Notes under the pieces: model-generated
Databases searched by the model: none
Told to the model about the DNA's origin: nothing
Seen by the model: the letters and a program-made list of their open reading frames with translations, nothing else
Translations under genes and position numbers: made by a program
Source of the DNA: Anthoceros angustus
Lineage: Eukaryota > Streptophyta > Anthocerotopsida > Anthocerotales > Anthocerotaceae
Reading direction: 5' to 3'
DNA: 64,000 bases
NCBI GenBank assembly: GCA_010909165.1
Contig: MU008178.1
Location: forward strand, 570,369 to 634,368
Shown: positions 24,151-37,059 of the stretch, one piece after another
How positions within the stretch are numbered: position 1 is the stretch's first letter
How the letters are laid out: every line of letters begins with the position of its first letter

Positions 24151-26133
24151 AATGCAGGATCCGGAATGCAGGCTCCGACTCCGATGGGTCCCTCAGGTAC
24201 CGGAGGCTAGATGCTGCGGCGAGAGGACGCCTTCAGTCTTGGCACGACGTTGCACAGCAGAAGAAGACGGACGAGCGGGATGAGAGGGACCACGGTGCAT
24301 TACACCGGGTCTCCACACACCTTTTATACACCGAAATGAATTCGAAAGGCCGTGTTGAAAGGATTGAGACTGCCATGCCTCGCAAGCTACATGCTATTTC
24401 AAGTTTGCAACCTGAACTGTGGCACGCCCACATGCGCCCGGGAGCTGTTCCAGACGCGCTCGGCGCTCGCTGTAGGAACCAGCCTGGACGACAGCTATCA
24501 CCCCAGGCATATCCGATTTTTCCTCCTGATAAGGCCGCCTGTTTTTTAGGGCAGCTGGTCTTCCTGCTCCTGGTCGGTGTGGTCTAGTCAACGAATTTGA
24601 TGGAAAAACTTACTCTCTCGTTTGTGCACTGCATTTGGTGGTGAGAGAGAATATTCATAGTCCCGCACGCTAGTACACTTCGGCATCAGCGCTACCGTCA
24701 CAGGCTAATTGTAGACACGGTCGCATTTTGGGTTGGGGATATTCGGGGTTTTGTGCCGTCCAAATGGGGGCGACAGCCATGGCCCGGAGACTTCGTCACG
24801 GACAACTGTAGTTCCGGTAGTTAGACATGATCCAGAGAGACGAGTCCACCAGAAGAAGGAGAAGAATTTTATCGAAGTCCACTAAGGACGGATTTCCGTC
24901 ATGGGACTTGGTACTTAACAACTTGTACCATGGTGTGCCTAACCCCTGCTTGCACCAAGGGCGCAGATGCTTAATCACGACGTTCTTATAAATGTGTGTC
25001 CATTTGGCCTAAGTCATTTGGACACAGTAGTTGATCTAGATCTACAAGTTTCTCCTGGGAACCACCTTCCCAACCTTGTAAAAGCCTTTGATTTCTACAC
25101 TGAGCTCTAGCTTCTCTCCAAGTGACTCTGGCTTTCCTGCAAGAGACTCTGGCTTTTCGCTGTTGTAGCTATCAAAAGACAAGCCCCTGGTAAAGCTAAG
25201 AACAGTGGGGGCAAGTAAACACCACATCTTGGAGTTCAAAAACTCAAAAGTCCGTTGAGGTTTTCTATGCTAGCGTCGGAGATACAGTCTAAGCCCGAGG
25301 GTTCGACAAAGGCATGACAACCCCACTTGCGGGTTCCATAAACACCCCAAGTCAGTAGCCTAACCGCAGAGTTGCTATCATGAACTCGTGGAGACAAAAA
25401 CTACGAGCCTGAAGTTCATATGTCCTCCTCCGAGTCGGAGGGCAACAGGACACATATGTGCTGATGTGCTGAACACAAGGACATTGAGCAATGTCAAGAA
25501 GGCTTTTGAACTCAGCCGACTTCTCGGTCAGCGAGTACTGAATGTATCTACGTATCTGAATTATGCCTCATGACAAGCAGGCAAGCATCAGTACCTTTGA
25601 TGTCACTGGCAAACAGTCAGGTTCGTGCTCCTCGTGATTCGCATGATGGATCAAGTTACACCACATCCCCTCAGAAATGTTCCACAACAGATGTACCACA
25701 CTGCCAGACTGCTGATAAAGTGGGGGGCCAGGTTGCGTCATCATCATCTAAATTGCTGTGATGATATTCTTGGCTGAAGAAGCCTGAAGCTTGTAATACC
25801 ATCTAGAGCCACGACTAGGGACGGATCAGCTCCATGTAGACGTGGCCTGGATGTCTTTTCTTCTCTGCCTTCCAATCTAATAACTGCTTCATCAATGAAT
25901 CATGCCCGCATTTCTCATACAGCTTGTGCCATCATTCTCAGTACTTGCCTTCACAGAGCTGGGAAAACATTAGCTTGGGCTCCACGTTCAGGATGATTTG
26001 GCACGAGAGGACGCTTAGAGTCTTGTCTGATTCAACAAGTGGCTCCGACTCCACCAGCTGTCCGCCCAATCGCAGAAACACTGCTTCCGTTGCTGACCTG
26101 CATTCCTCACTCACTCATTCAGTTAAAGCTGCA
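24151..26133. other. Gene-poor spacer
   Basis: About 2 kb between the germin-like start and the ICT1-like stop. The first 300 bases are presumably the germin-like promoter. From about 24.6 to 25.4 kb the DNA is lower in GC, with short direct repeats (AGAGACTCTGGCTTT and similar at 25120-25160). Frames at 25388 and 25570 (about 60 codons) have no recognisable features. No gene supported. Confidence 0.5.
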
Positions 26134-26862
26134 TTACTCCCAGCTACCCTTGCTCCTTCTGAGAGTCTTTTTTGATGCCATTCGTTTTTTCTCATCCAGC
26201 CGCTTTTCGTTCTCCACCTTTGCGAGCTTCTGGATTCGTTTCTTCTTCTCCTCTGACACAGGAGGAGGCTCATAAGCAGCAGCATCAATCAGCTGCTGCA
26301 ACTTGGCCAGCGCATCATCAATGTTCCCCTTTTGAGTCCTGGTTTTCGTGGAAGATATAAACAGCTCGCCATCACTATTGACCCTATTCTTCTCCATGTG
26401 CATCAATTTCGACCTCACTCTTGCTGGGAGCCAGGTTGCACCCATGACATTGAAACGCATGTCCACTTTTGTGTTGACCTTGTTCACATTCTGGCCCCCA
26501 GCTCCACCACTTCGAGCAAAACTTAGAGTCACATGCTCCAGCGAGATCTTGGGCACCGGTTCTGACAAGTCAGGGACGACTTGAGAATCTAGCTCCTGAT
26601 TTCTGAGAGCTAACCTGGCTGGTAGCTTGGGTCCGTCACCTCCAGGAGCATAATCCGCACACTGAGCCCTGACAGAGCTCCAACTTTTGCTCTTGAACTC
26701 TCTACATGTCACCAGCTTTGCATGCAATGGCCCAAGGGCAATGGGCTGACAACGAAAACTTCCGAAGAAGTAAGGACAAGCCCCAACACGCGAGGCCAAC
26801 ATGCCCCTGTTCAGCTGAAACCCGCTCACACTTGCTGCCATCCTCTTCGCTGCAGAGCCCAT
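26134..26862 (-). CDS. ICT1/ArfB-like peptidyl-tRNA hydrolase (ribosome rescue), organellar
   Basis: A single intronless frame from ATG at 26862 gives 242 residues. A further in-frame GTG upstream is not a plausible start. The central domain is the class-I release-factor GGQ fold: LSFARSGGAGGQNVNKVNTKVD with GGQ at about 122-124, followed by ARVRSKLM and a Lys/Arg-rich C-terminal tail (EEKKKRIQKLAKVENEKR, then KKRMASKKTLRRSKG). There is no codon-recognition domain, which separates it from true release factors. This arrangement is that of ArfB and mitochondrial ICT1, which enter stalled ribosomes with the basic tail and hydrolyse the stuck peptidyl-tRNA. The first 70 residues are basic and suggest mitochondrial or plastid import. 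It is head-to-head with the saccharopine-dehydrogenase-like gene, 472 bases away. Confidence 0.92.
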   Translation of the reverse strand: MGSAAKRMAASVSGFQLNRGMLASRVGACPYFFGSFRCQPIALGPLHAKLVTCREFKSKSWSSVRAQCADYAPGGDGPKLPARLALRNQELDSQVVPDLSEPVPKISLEHVTLSFARSGGAGGQNVNKVNTKVDMRFNVMGATWLPARVRSKLMHMEKNRVNSDGELFISSTKTRTQKGNIDDALAKLQQLIDAAAYEPPPVSEEKKKRIQKLAKVENEKRLDEKKRMASKKTLRRSKGSWE

Positions 26863-27334
26863 CGCGTTCTTCACACACCAACGATGATACCCATCAACAA
26901 TAAGACTATTTGGGCAACTGCAAATCGAGTCGGTGGAATCGGATTGTGCAGGCGACGACTTAGGTTTTGGGAAGAAGAGGCTTCAGGGTCGTGTGATTCT
27001 TTTTTTGTGGATAAACCAACATGGTTTGAATGCGTCCTAGACAGCCACGTGACAGGATGCACAATTGCACCTCAGCCATGAAAAGGCATATGCACACTAT
27101 GGGCAGATCAGCAGCAGGAGCACCGGAATCACCTGATCCGGCCTGTACCTCATTATAGAGACACCTCGAAAGCAGAGGCGACAGTGAGCCTCAGTGATCC
27201 GATAAGGTAGTCTGTTAAGGTGGGGGAGGGAGTTCTCACATTCTGTATTCGCCGTCTACTCACCTCATAGCCATCACCGGACATTGTCTGCCTGAGTGTG
27301 TAGCACGTCCCCTCCCCGCGATTTACTCCTTTGA
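26863..27334. promoter_or_regulatory. Bidirectional promoter region
   Basis: 472 bases lie between the divergent start codons of the ICT1-like and saccharopine-dehydrogenase-like genes and must hold both promoters and 5' UTRs. I see no clear TATA box or palindromic operator. The frame at 26871-27062 is not convincing as a gene. Confidence 0.5.
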
Positions 27335-30050
27335 ATGCTGCCTAGTCATCTTGCTCGGTTAGGATGGTTTGAAATTCACGCTTGTGCTGCAGATTTCTCC
27401 ATGGCTCAAGTGTTGCAGAGAATGTGGTGGAGCAGGCCCGAAGTCTGTGCACCTCGAATGCCTGGGGGGATAACAAGGTTGTGGTGCAGAAACGAGGCAG
27501 CTGATGATAATGCTGAATCAAGCAAGCGGAGAGTGCTCGTGTTGGGAGGAACAGGTCGGGTGGGAGGCTCTACAGTCAGAGCATTGGTGGCTAGCACCCC
27601 TCCGCTGCAAGTAATTGTTGCTGGCCGCAACCGGTATGTGCGTTGTCCCCTGTGTTTATGGCTGGAGGTTTGTCAAGGATTGCACGCTAGGCGAGTTTTT
27701 GTGAGATCTCCTCAGTTCTCATGTTTTTGGACTGTTCTCGTGCAGGCAAAGAGGAGAAGCTCTAGTGACAGAGCTTGGTGCGGGAACCGAGTTTATGCAA
27801 TTCGATACCAACGACGCGCCATCTTTGCGATCAGCACTTGAAGGTAGTACATGTTCCTCGCAAACCATTATAAGCAGCCTCGTAATTGAGCATCCCTATA
27901 CGCAAAGTAGTTTTCCTCACTCCAGCAAGTGGTCAGATTGGCTTCCCATTCTGAGCAGAATGATTTGTTCTGGAATTGCTCGCAGGTGTAGACCTTGTGG
28001 TCCATGCTGCCGGGCCATTTCAACGGCAAGAGACATGCCCTGTCCTGGAGGCTGCCATCTCCACGAGGGTAAATGGCAAAGCTTCTGCAACAGATTATAG
28101 GACGTGCGCGTGGTGCAGTAGTCTGATATTCCAGCCCCTCAAACAGTCCTTGCTGTTGCAGGCTGAGAATCATGCTTCAATATGGTCTGCAGACACCCTA
28201 TGTGGATGTGTGCGATGACCAAGAGCATTCCATACTGACAAAAAGCTATCACGAGAAGGCAGTTGCTGCAGAGATTCCTGCTATCACTACCGCCGGCATC
28301 TATCCTGGAGTCAGTAATAGTGGGTACTCCTTGGAAACATTGCAATCTCATCTGTGGGATGTGAGGAATCTGTCCAACCAGAATGCACTCTTTGTCAATG
28401 TATTGCACTGTCTTGGTCCGTGAGTGAGGCAACGGAGGTCAATACTATGACCCTCGTGCTGTCTTCTGAGTCTCAGTGGTTTTCTTGTATTGGCAGTAAT
28501 GGCTGCAGAGTTGGTCCGATTGGCTAGGTCAGGCACAGCTGGGAGTGAACCAGAGCGGCTCCGGTAAGTCCCTGCACCTTGTCAAGATGTTGAACTCGTC
28601 TCACCTTTGTAGTTGCTGGACACAATGTAGCAGGTGGAATGAGGTTGTGTGAGAGCTTTCTGTTATGACATGTTCAGGTATTCTTATTACACGGCAGGCT
28701 CTGGTGGGGCAGGACCCACCATTCTTGCAACTAGTTTTCTCTTACTTGGAGAAGATGTGGTAGTATATCGAAGGGGTGAGTCTTTTTGGCTCCAACCACA
28801 CATCTTGCTTACTTTTCCTTCAAGTTCCTCAAGGGTGGTACCTGTTGCAGGCGAAGTGCTGAAACTTAAGCCCTACACAGGAGAGCGCGAAGTTGATTTC
28901 GGAAAAGCGGTTGGCAAGAAGCCAGTGTATCTCCTGTAAGGCCATGTTCCTGACATGTTTCTTGCTGTTGGACCGAAGAAAGAATTAGTACTATTCTTGC
29001 TTGGAATTTATCCTAAGTCTTCATAGTTTGGATGTGTGCCGGACCTGTTACCGGGGAAATGCAGAAATCTACCAGAAGTTGCAAGTGCTCATAAAGTACT
29101 GGGGATTCAAAGCGTTAGTGCCCGGTTTGGAACCGATCCATTCTTTTGGAACTGGGCTATGGGCGCTGTTTCGAATTTTGTGTCTCCGGTAAGTGACATG
29201 GGTACTGGGTTATGTGGATAAATTTGCATGCTGTGGGACCGTTCCAACGCTGCCCATTGTGTCTCAGGACGTTTTGAAAGATCGAAGCAAAGTGAATGGT
29301 CTGGTGAAGCTCTCAGATCCTCTGGTACGAGCTATCGATGGTATCGTCGGGGAGAAGGTGTCGATGAGGGTATGTTACCAGTGGCTTTGGTACCATGTGC
29401 TTGCGCTGGACGGGTTCTGTCATTCCCATGTGCTGAAGTTGTTTTTCGCCCTTACACAGGTGGATCTGGAATGCTCTGATGGCCGCAAAGCCGTGGGACT
29501 CTACTCGCATAAGAAGCTGTCAGTGTGAGTGTATCATGCATGCCTAGGGAGCCGTAGTGTCCTATGAGTGAGGCAAGGCTGGATTGGAATCCGTTGTTTT
29601 CCTGAAACGTCTGGCAAATGGACATGCAGATGCGTTGGACTTTGTGTGGCTGCATTTGCACGGGCAGTATTGGAAGGTTGCACCCAGCCAGGAGTGTGGT
29701 ACCCTGAAGAGGTAGGGATATAGATGTGTCGTCCTAGTTTCAGAGTTGGGGGTGCTTGCTGAGCTGATGATGTCTTGCTGACTTCCCTCTTTGTCACATT
29801 ATAGGAAGGTGGAATCGCACTAGGGGGCAGGCAAAAACTGCTTGAACGGGCTACGAAAGGGACACTGAATTTTGTGATGAACAGGTGTGGGATTTGATTC
29901 GTTTCGCTTCTAAATTGACAGACTGGTTTGAGGCAGTACGAAGTAGTCTTATCGGTGCATGTTATGTGCTTGTCTCCTTGTTGTTGTAGACCGCCTTGGA
30001 TGATAGAAACGGATCCTAAGGAGATCGGATTTGGGATTTACTTACAGTAG
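27335..30050 (+). CDS. Saccharopine-dehydrogenase-like NAD(P)-binding oxidoreductase, 13 exons
   Basis: Exons are 27335-27633, 27746-27843, 27986-28068, 28193-28319, 28497-28563, 28678-28775, 28851-28935, 29065-29188, 29268-29369, 29460-29524, 29630-29711, 29805-29884 and 29990-30050. They sum to 1,371 bases (456 aa), with every phase consistent. The N-terminal Rossmann fold has RRVLVLGGTGRVGGSTVRAL (residues 65-84), followed by VDLVVHAAGPFQ and TPYVDVCDDQEHS, the pattern of the saccharopine dehydrogenase NADP-binding family. Plants have a single-domain relative of unknown substrate (the Arabidopsis At1g50450 type, recalled from family knowledge), usually plastid-located. This gene is most likely that and not the bifunctional lysine-degrading enzyme. 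The first 60 residues could be a transit peptide; Met23 is an alternative start. The exon 8 acceptor after GGGAAATGCAG was chosen because it alone keeps frame. Confidence 0.88.
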
Positions 30051-30938
30051 ATCGTTCAGGTGAGCGCACAGCAGAGCAGAGCAGAGCAGGGCACAAAGTT
30101 TTGTACTACTAGTTTGGAGTATGCGGTTGGGGATAACACTGGAACAAGGGGAAGTGGCATATTGCCCAGAGCCCCAGTGCACGGCCTACGTTACGTTGTG
30201 ACAAAAGCTGTGAAAAGCGTATCTTGTCTGTGCGCCAGCTGCAGAGAACCCAGCGTGCACTTTCCTTACGGTGGTACGATGCACCCCCTTGACACGTTCT
30301 CACAAAGCTGCCACCAAGCCAGCCTTCTGAGATTCTTATCCATCACGAACATTCGACATGTATACATGAAGATGGGAGGTGAGCAGAGCACGAAGATGAT
30401 AAGCAGAACATGATTTCTCACACGATGAAAGTGTGTGACGCAAGAAAAGCCTTGTGCTGTGATTGATTGTACTGTGTAAAACATGCGAGCGGGTACATCG
30501 ATCCATCACCCGCAACCTGTTCCAACACACAGTAGTGGCATGGCAGTGCATGCTGCTGGAATTCATCTCATGCAAGCCTTTTGGTTCCTCTGAACTGAGA
30601 CGGCACATACTAACCTACTCTCGGGCGGACTCTCAAGGACGCCGCGGGCCATGTCCGTCGGACATGTTACATCCCTGGCTCTTGTGGTCCCCACTGTACC
30701 ATGAACACAAAAAAGAGACAAGAGAGGGCGGAGCATGTTACAGAAGTGTACAGAACTCAGAAGCAGCAATGTGGGCGAGGGGCGGAAGAAGAGGAGAGCG
30801 TGCGTGAATGAGAGAGCCAGGCAACGGACTCTGAGAGGACAAAAATGCAGCAGACGGGGACCACCTGAGGAGCTGAGCTGAGCTGAGCTGAGCCGAGCCG
30901 AGGTAGGTACCTGTGAGCCAATCCTTACATCCTAAAAC
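30051..30938. other. Spacer between convergent genes
   Basis: 3' flanks of the saccharopine-dehydrogenase-like gene (+) and the ERF gene (-). Two GC-box-like tandem words occur: CAGAG repeats at 30068-30090 and GAGCT(GAGCT)n at 30870-30902. No gene supported. Confidence 0.5.
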
Positions 30939-32890
30939 CTACATCAGGGGACGAGCCATATCAGAGCCGTCGAGGGCAGCCACAGCTCCCCTGGCCCATT
31001 GCTCCCTGGCGTAAAGACAGGCTGCAGAGTAGGGCATCATGTTGACGCCCGAACGCGAAGACGCAGCCGAGGCGGATCCAGAGCCGGAAACCTGCTTGGG
31101 AGCGGCTTGCACCCCCATTGCAAGGTTACGATCCAGCTCCATCTCCATCCGGCCGCTGGAAAGCCTCAAAGAATCAACTCCAACCCCTAGAATGGAATAA
31201 TCCAAAGAGCTGGCATCCAGGCCCGCCATGTCCGAGCTCGCGGTGACGGGCTCCTCCTTCACCTTGGCGGGCAAGTGCGTCGGCCTGGAATCCAGCTCTG
31301 CTGCGGATTGCAGCCTGGCGGCGCCGTTCACGGCCGGACCAGGACTGAAAACGTGCGACCTGGTGGTAGTAGTATTGGTGACGGTCTCCATAGCTGCTGC
31401 AGAAGAAGAGGCGGAAGCAGAGGAATCCGACCCCAGCGACGAGGACGTCCTCAGCGCATCTAGCCGCTGCCGGATTTTCAAGGTGGCCAGGTCCGGCTTG
31501 TCATCCGAGTTGGTGCAGAGGGTGGAAGCGGATGATCCCGCCGGCTGGGATGCTGAAGCCGGGATGGAGAAATTGGTGCGAGCCTTGGATCCCCGCAGCA
31601 TTCTTGCGGCGGCATCGTACGCCCTGGCAGCGTCCTCCGGCGTGTCGAACGTCCCCAGCCAGTGCCGGCATCGGCCGATGCGGTCCCGGATCTCCGCCGA
31701 CCATCTCCCCCACGGGCGCTTCCTCACGCCCCGGAAGCTGCGGCCGCTGCTGGCCGCCGCCGCCGCCGCCGCCTCCTGGCTCTGCAGATTGCTGCGAGCC
31801 TTCTCCCTCCCGGCGTCCACAGACGGTCGATGCGCGGCAGGCGGAGGGATGTAGGAATTGGAGGAGTACCTTCCCAGCGGATTCATGAGCCGGTGCAAGG
31901 GATTGAGCGCAGCCCGGAGAGCCTCGTGCGCAGAGAGATGGTGGCGCACCCGGTCCCGGTCTGATGCAGGCGGCGGCCTGTAATCCGAGGCCCGGCTCCT
32001 CCCACTACCTGCTCCAACGAAGCGCGATGCGTCCTGGGAGGCGGCGGCAGCGGCATTGGCGTTGGTGAAGGCGTTGGGAAAGTGTGCCATTCCGCCATAG
32101 CTGCCCCTAAGGTGCTCCGAATTGGCCGAGGCTGAGGCCGAAGCGGAGCGGGAGTGAAGCGAGGCGGACCTGGTGTTGCCGAAGAGGACGTCGCTGCCTA
32201 CCACTGCCGCGATTCCCTCCAGAGGCTCGTCTCTGTCGTCCGCCGAGAAAAGTGTGAGAGCGGAGGAGTTGTCGGCCGAGCAGGCCAGCTCCAGCTCCCT
32301 GTCCCCGTCCAGCAGCATGGCGGCAGGGCCGTTCCAGGGCCGGGGCCGGGGCCGGGGCCGGGGCCGGGGCCAGGGCCGGGGCCAGGGCCAGTGCCAGGGC
32401 CGGCTCCGGCTCCGGCTCCGGCCGTCCATGGATCCACGACACGGTGGAGGTCGGAGGAGGAGAGGAAGTGGACGTGGTCGGGCTGGCCGTCGGAATCCCG
32501 GGAGCAGGTGGAGGAATGCGGCGGGCTGGAGGTGCGGCTGGACATGGTGCCGGTGGAGGCGTAGGAGTCGAAGGTGCGGGAGGAGCTGCAGTGGAGGTCG
32601 GGCATGGTGCGGGATGAGCTGCACCGCAGGTCGGGCATGGTGCGGGAGGAGCTGCAGCGCAGCACCTGGTGGTCCAGGTTGCGGGACTGAAGGAAGGTCC
32701 ATCTCCCGCTGTTCTCCCCGTACGCCCCGGGTCCCCCCAAGCCTGGCACCAGCTCCTCCTCCCTGCCGCTATTGCCGCTGGGCATGAGGGGCCCGGAGAA
32801 AGGCGGAGCAGCCGCCACGTCCGTCCAGTTGCACCTGCCCCCCATGCTGTCGCTGCTGTAGCTCCGCACCAGCACGTCTTCCAGAGCCAT
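30939..32890 (-). CDS. AP2/ERF transcription factor with a frame change in a GGGGCC-repeat tract
   Basis: From ATG at 32890 a frame reads [20 protein letters not shown] and onward, with two copies of [11 protein letters not shown] and a variant, to about 32430. The long downstream frame, which runs to TAG at 30939, carries a single AP2 domain: [19 protein letters not shown], then [36 protein letters not shown]. One AP2 domain with WLG and the A/D residues typical of the class points to the ERF subfamily. ERFs bind GCC-box-like DNA in the nucleus. The two frames differ by one step and meet inside the GGGGCC-rich block at 32331-32421. Either a small intron, a replication-slip indel or a sequencing indel is needed; I found no GT-AG pair that restores phase. 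The C-terminal part is Ser/Ala-rich with KVKEEPV, a SUMO-site-like motif. Confidence 0.82.
32331..32421. repeat. GGGGCC hexanucleotide repeat inside the ERF gene
   Basis: On the plus strand GGGGCC recurs five times without interruption from about 32340, then continues with GGGGCCAGGGCC variants and ends in GGCTCC repeats. The G-rich strand is the non-coding strand of the ERF gene and could form G-quadruplexes. The translated frames read GP, PR or AP dipeptides. Confidence 0.92.
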
Positions 32891-35856
32891 GGCCGCCGCT
32901 GGCAAGAATTCCTCTTCCTCCAAGTCCAAGTCACCGCAGGCTGGAATAGTCTGAAGACAGAGAGCCGGGAGACAAGACTGTGGTGCAACCTAGGCAAGCT
33001 GGCAGCAGGACAGCAGAGAATTATTGCGGCTCCAATCCGCGGACTCGGACGGAAGGAGCAGTGACGGGGAGAGGTAGAGGCGGCGGCGGCATTGCGAGAG
33101 GGATGCAAGAAGCTTGCTAACAGGCAGGGAATGGAATGGAAGGCAAAGGCAAAGGCAAAGGGAAAGGGAAAGGGAAAGGGAAAGCAAAGGCGGAAGGGAA
33201 GTCCCCGTGCGGGCTGCGCTGCAATTGCAGGGTAGACTCTGAGGCGCGGAGAGCATGCAGGAAGCGAGAGAGAAGGCGCGTGAAATGAAATGAGGGAGCG
33301 CAGTGCAGGACTGCACTCTAGTAGAGAAGAGAAGAGACGAGAAGAGGAGAAGAGAAGAAGAGAAGCGAAGAGAAGAGGAGAGAAAAAGCGAAGAAAAGAA
33401 CGTCAAAGGCTCCGGAGGCGGCCAAGAAGCATTAAGGCTAGGACGGAATGGGGGTCCCAGGCTCCGGGGGGTGGGAGTCGGGAAGGAAAGGGGGAGGCGA
33501 GGAAGGTTGCAGTCACAAAGACGAAGATGCTGCGAGCAAGAGATTGTCATAAGTGCAGATGCCGGAGAAGAGCAGAGCGGAGCAGAGCAGAGCAGAGCAG
33601 AGGCCCCCAAGCCTGCGCTGCGCTCTGCGCTCTGCTCTCTGCTCTCTCTCCTCTGTGCAGGTCTGCAGCAGCTGCCATGCACCGAAACCCAAGGAAACGT
33701 GTTGTGTGGGAATGTGACCGGCAGTCCCCAGTAGCCCCACAAGGGGAGTGTGGATGCGGGCGGGCGATCGCCGGTTGGGCGCTGCTTACATAAAAGAAAA
33801 GATGAGAGCATCCAATTGAATGCGGTATTTGTGAGGAAAGCCACGGCAAAGAGGCAAGAGGCAAGAGGCGGCGGGGTCTCGGGACTCGGGACTCGGGACG
33901 GCGCACCGGCTGCTCCCGCTCCCGCTCCCGCTCCCGCTGCCCCTGCCCCTGCCGCTGCCCCTGCCGCCCCTCCGGCCCCCGGTCCACCCGTCCGCGCCCA
34001 CCGGCACGGCCACGCCGTACGAGCGGAACCGTCCCTTCCCGGCGCCATGCAGGCTGCGTCGGTGCCCGGGGCTCGCTGCCCGCTGCCCGTTTGCCCGCTT
34101 GCCCGCTTGCCCGCTTGCCCGCTGCCAGGTGTCAGCGGAGCCCGGAAGGACGGGCGCCGGGGCTCCCAGGCCCGACAGGAAGGATATACAATTGCATCGG
34201 AAGGAGGAACGAAAGAGGGCGGGGCGGATGGGCTGTCGTGTCCGTGTCCCCAGCCCCAGCTCCCAGCTCCCAGCGCCCAGCCCCAAGCCCCAGCCCCGGT
34301 TTGGACAAGATGACAGGAAATGGCATATGCCGCCTCGGCCACCGGCTGCAGCAGGTGGCGTTCCGCGGCAGGCTGCGGGCTGCGGGCTGCGGGCTGCGAG
34401 GCTGCGGCGCTGGGCCCGGGGACATGGATGGATCCCAGTTTATGATGTCAGCATCGTCATCATTCATGGCCATGCCTGCCATGCCAGTGTCATCTGTCAT
34501 GCCACTGCCATGGCACATGGGGGACGGACGGACGGAGCCGGGTAACGCCAGACCGCTGGTCGCTGGTCGCCGGTCGCCGGTCGCCGGTCGCTGGTCGTTG
34601 GCCCCAATTAATGAGTTTGTGTAGGAGCCAGGAGCGTGGAACAAGTTGGCAGTTTGCGTGGCAGGGACAGAGGAACCCGAGGCTGCACCTCCAGTTCCAG
34701 CTCCAGCTACCCGGCGCCCGTGGCGACAAGCGCCTTAATAAGGCCTTAATCTGGTGGCGCATGATAAAGGCAGCAAGAGGGAAGCCTTAAAGGGAGCGCG
34801 GCCCGCTACGGCCCCACTGCCTCCCGCATTAACTTACTGGTGTAACATGTTACACCCAACCGGAGCTATTGTTGGAGCAACGTTTATTTAGTCGGACGGA
34901 CAGGACGTTGACTGCCACCTACCCGCCTAACTGGCACACTGCCATTTGGGCCAGCATCTTGGCATTTCCATTTCCATTTCCCTTTCCCTTTCCATCCCAG
35001 TCCCATGAGGGTGGGGTCATCGGGGCATCCATCCATAATTCCTTTACTCCCTACTGGACTTTGAATAAATGTTTGTTGCTTTTGCTTTCTGTACCCAGCC
35101 CCAGCTCCAGCGGGGCCGGGCCGCAGCCGCCGCATCCCGGGCCCGACGCCCGACATCCCTCGTCCATCCCTGGTCCATCCCATCCCATCCCCCCCCTGGC
35201 CTGCCCATGTATGTAGTCTAGGTAGGTAGCTACATTTGTAGGCAAGGTGGTAGGTATGTGCGAGCGCGAGCCTCAGCTTCAGCTTTGCTTTTCCGTTATT
35301 TCCTCAGGGGCTGGGACTCGCTGAAGTCGTTACCGGATTTGCGTTCCCACCAGTTTGCGAGCCGGGCGCGGGCCCTGGGGCTCGGGCCGCCTGCCCTGCC
35401 CTGCCCTCTCGTGTGGCGCAAGCGCAAACGCGAAACGCGAAATGCAAAACGCAAAACGCAAACGCCAAGGGGCGAAATTTTGTTGCTTCAAACGCGGGCG
35501 GGCTTGTATGTACGTTACGACGTACTGTAGCGCGTGACAGCGCCGTACGTGTCATGATGCAAAGCCAGGAGCAGGATCCCTAGATCTGCAAAACCCTAAG
35601 CGGATCCATGAGCCATGCGGTGTGATAATCGTCATCAGCGCAATCATGCACCTCAAACCCCAGGGGCCCAGGACCCAGGGCCCAGGGCCCAGGGCCCAGG
35701 GCCCAGGCCATGTACATATCTATCTATCATTCGCAACATGAGGAGTCTCATGACCATGATGTCATCTCTCCGATGCTGCCATTAATGTGAGCCTACGCCC
35801 GTACCTGTACCCTCTACCTGTCCCTCTATTATATTGTACATATAGTGAGTGTCCTA

Positions 35857-35925
35857 GTACCAGTTCAGTACCAGTACCAGTACCAGTGCCAGTACCAGTA
35901 CCAGTACCAGTACCAGTACCAGTAT
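35857..35925. repeat. TACCAG hexanucleotide microsatellite
   Basis: About eleven copies of TACCAG with a few TGCCAG and TATCAG variants run without a break. It is one of the longest pure hexamer arrays in the intergenic region. Confidence 0.9.
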
Positions 35926-37059
35926 CAGTGCAGTGCCATTGCCAGTGCCACTGCCAGTACCTCGATGGTATGGTATGTACGTATGTATGTACATACATCT
36001 CCTCTCCTCCTGGGTTTTCATTACGGAACGTTCCACGGGGAAAGGGAAAGGGAAAGGGAAAACGGACTCCAGGGCGGAGACGAGAGCCAGAGAGGCAGAG
36101 AGGCAGAGAGGCAGAGAGGCAGAGAGCCCGACACCCTAGAAAGGTTGCGCTCCCGGTACGTCGACATGAAATTCTTTGCTATGCCGGGTGACGGTGACGT
36201 CGCTGCAGCGGCCACGTTGTGGCGTGGCGTGTGTGGAGCGGCGTGCGCGGGTTGATAAGGCAAAAGGCCCACAAGTCATCGCGCCAGGCCAGCTGACGGC
36301 CCCAGCCCCGGCCCGGCCCGGCCCGGGCCCCCACGCATTTCTTTTCTTTTATCATACTCAAATGGGGCATTAAACTAATGGAGGTGTGAGACATTAAACT
36401 AATGGATGCTTAGCGCAACACGCAAACGAAAATGGCAGCTGACGAAAAGCGGGGCAGTAGATGCAGATGCACAGGCACAGACAGTGTGTGATTTGACGAG
36501 AGAAAAGAGGGCCCGGCCGGGCAGTCTGCACAGCCCGGAGCCGGAGCCGGAGCCGGAGCCAGAGCCTGTTGTTGTTGCCTCTCCCTTGAGAAGCTTGCGA
36601 ATGGAGCCCGACTGTTTGGTTTCATGACACCAGTAACAAAAACAATGTAGACGCAGTATGACATCATGTGCGGAACGCAGGGTCCCAGGGACAAGAGGGG
36701 CGGGCAGTGATGGAGAAGCTTTATCATCACGCTGACACGTTCCTGCGCTCTCTGCTCGCCCTGCTCTGCTCGGCTCTGCGGGGATGGCTGCTGCATCTTT
36801 TTTTTCCCCATCTGTGGATTCTGCACTGCAGCGCTGCAACCCTGCAGTCCAGCAGTGCTATGCAATGCATATTCTGCTGCTGCTCGAGGCTGTGGCCGGA
36901 GCCGGACTCCGGAGAGCTGGAACTGGTGGGGTGCGGGACCCGGGACCCCGGACCCCGGTGGTGGCCTCCTGGGGACTGCAGCCGTCGCTTCTCTCCAGAT
37001 GGATTCGTGTGTTTCGTGCGACGCGCCAGCGCCCTGCGGCCCCTGCGGCCCCTGCGATC

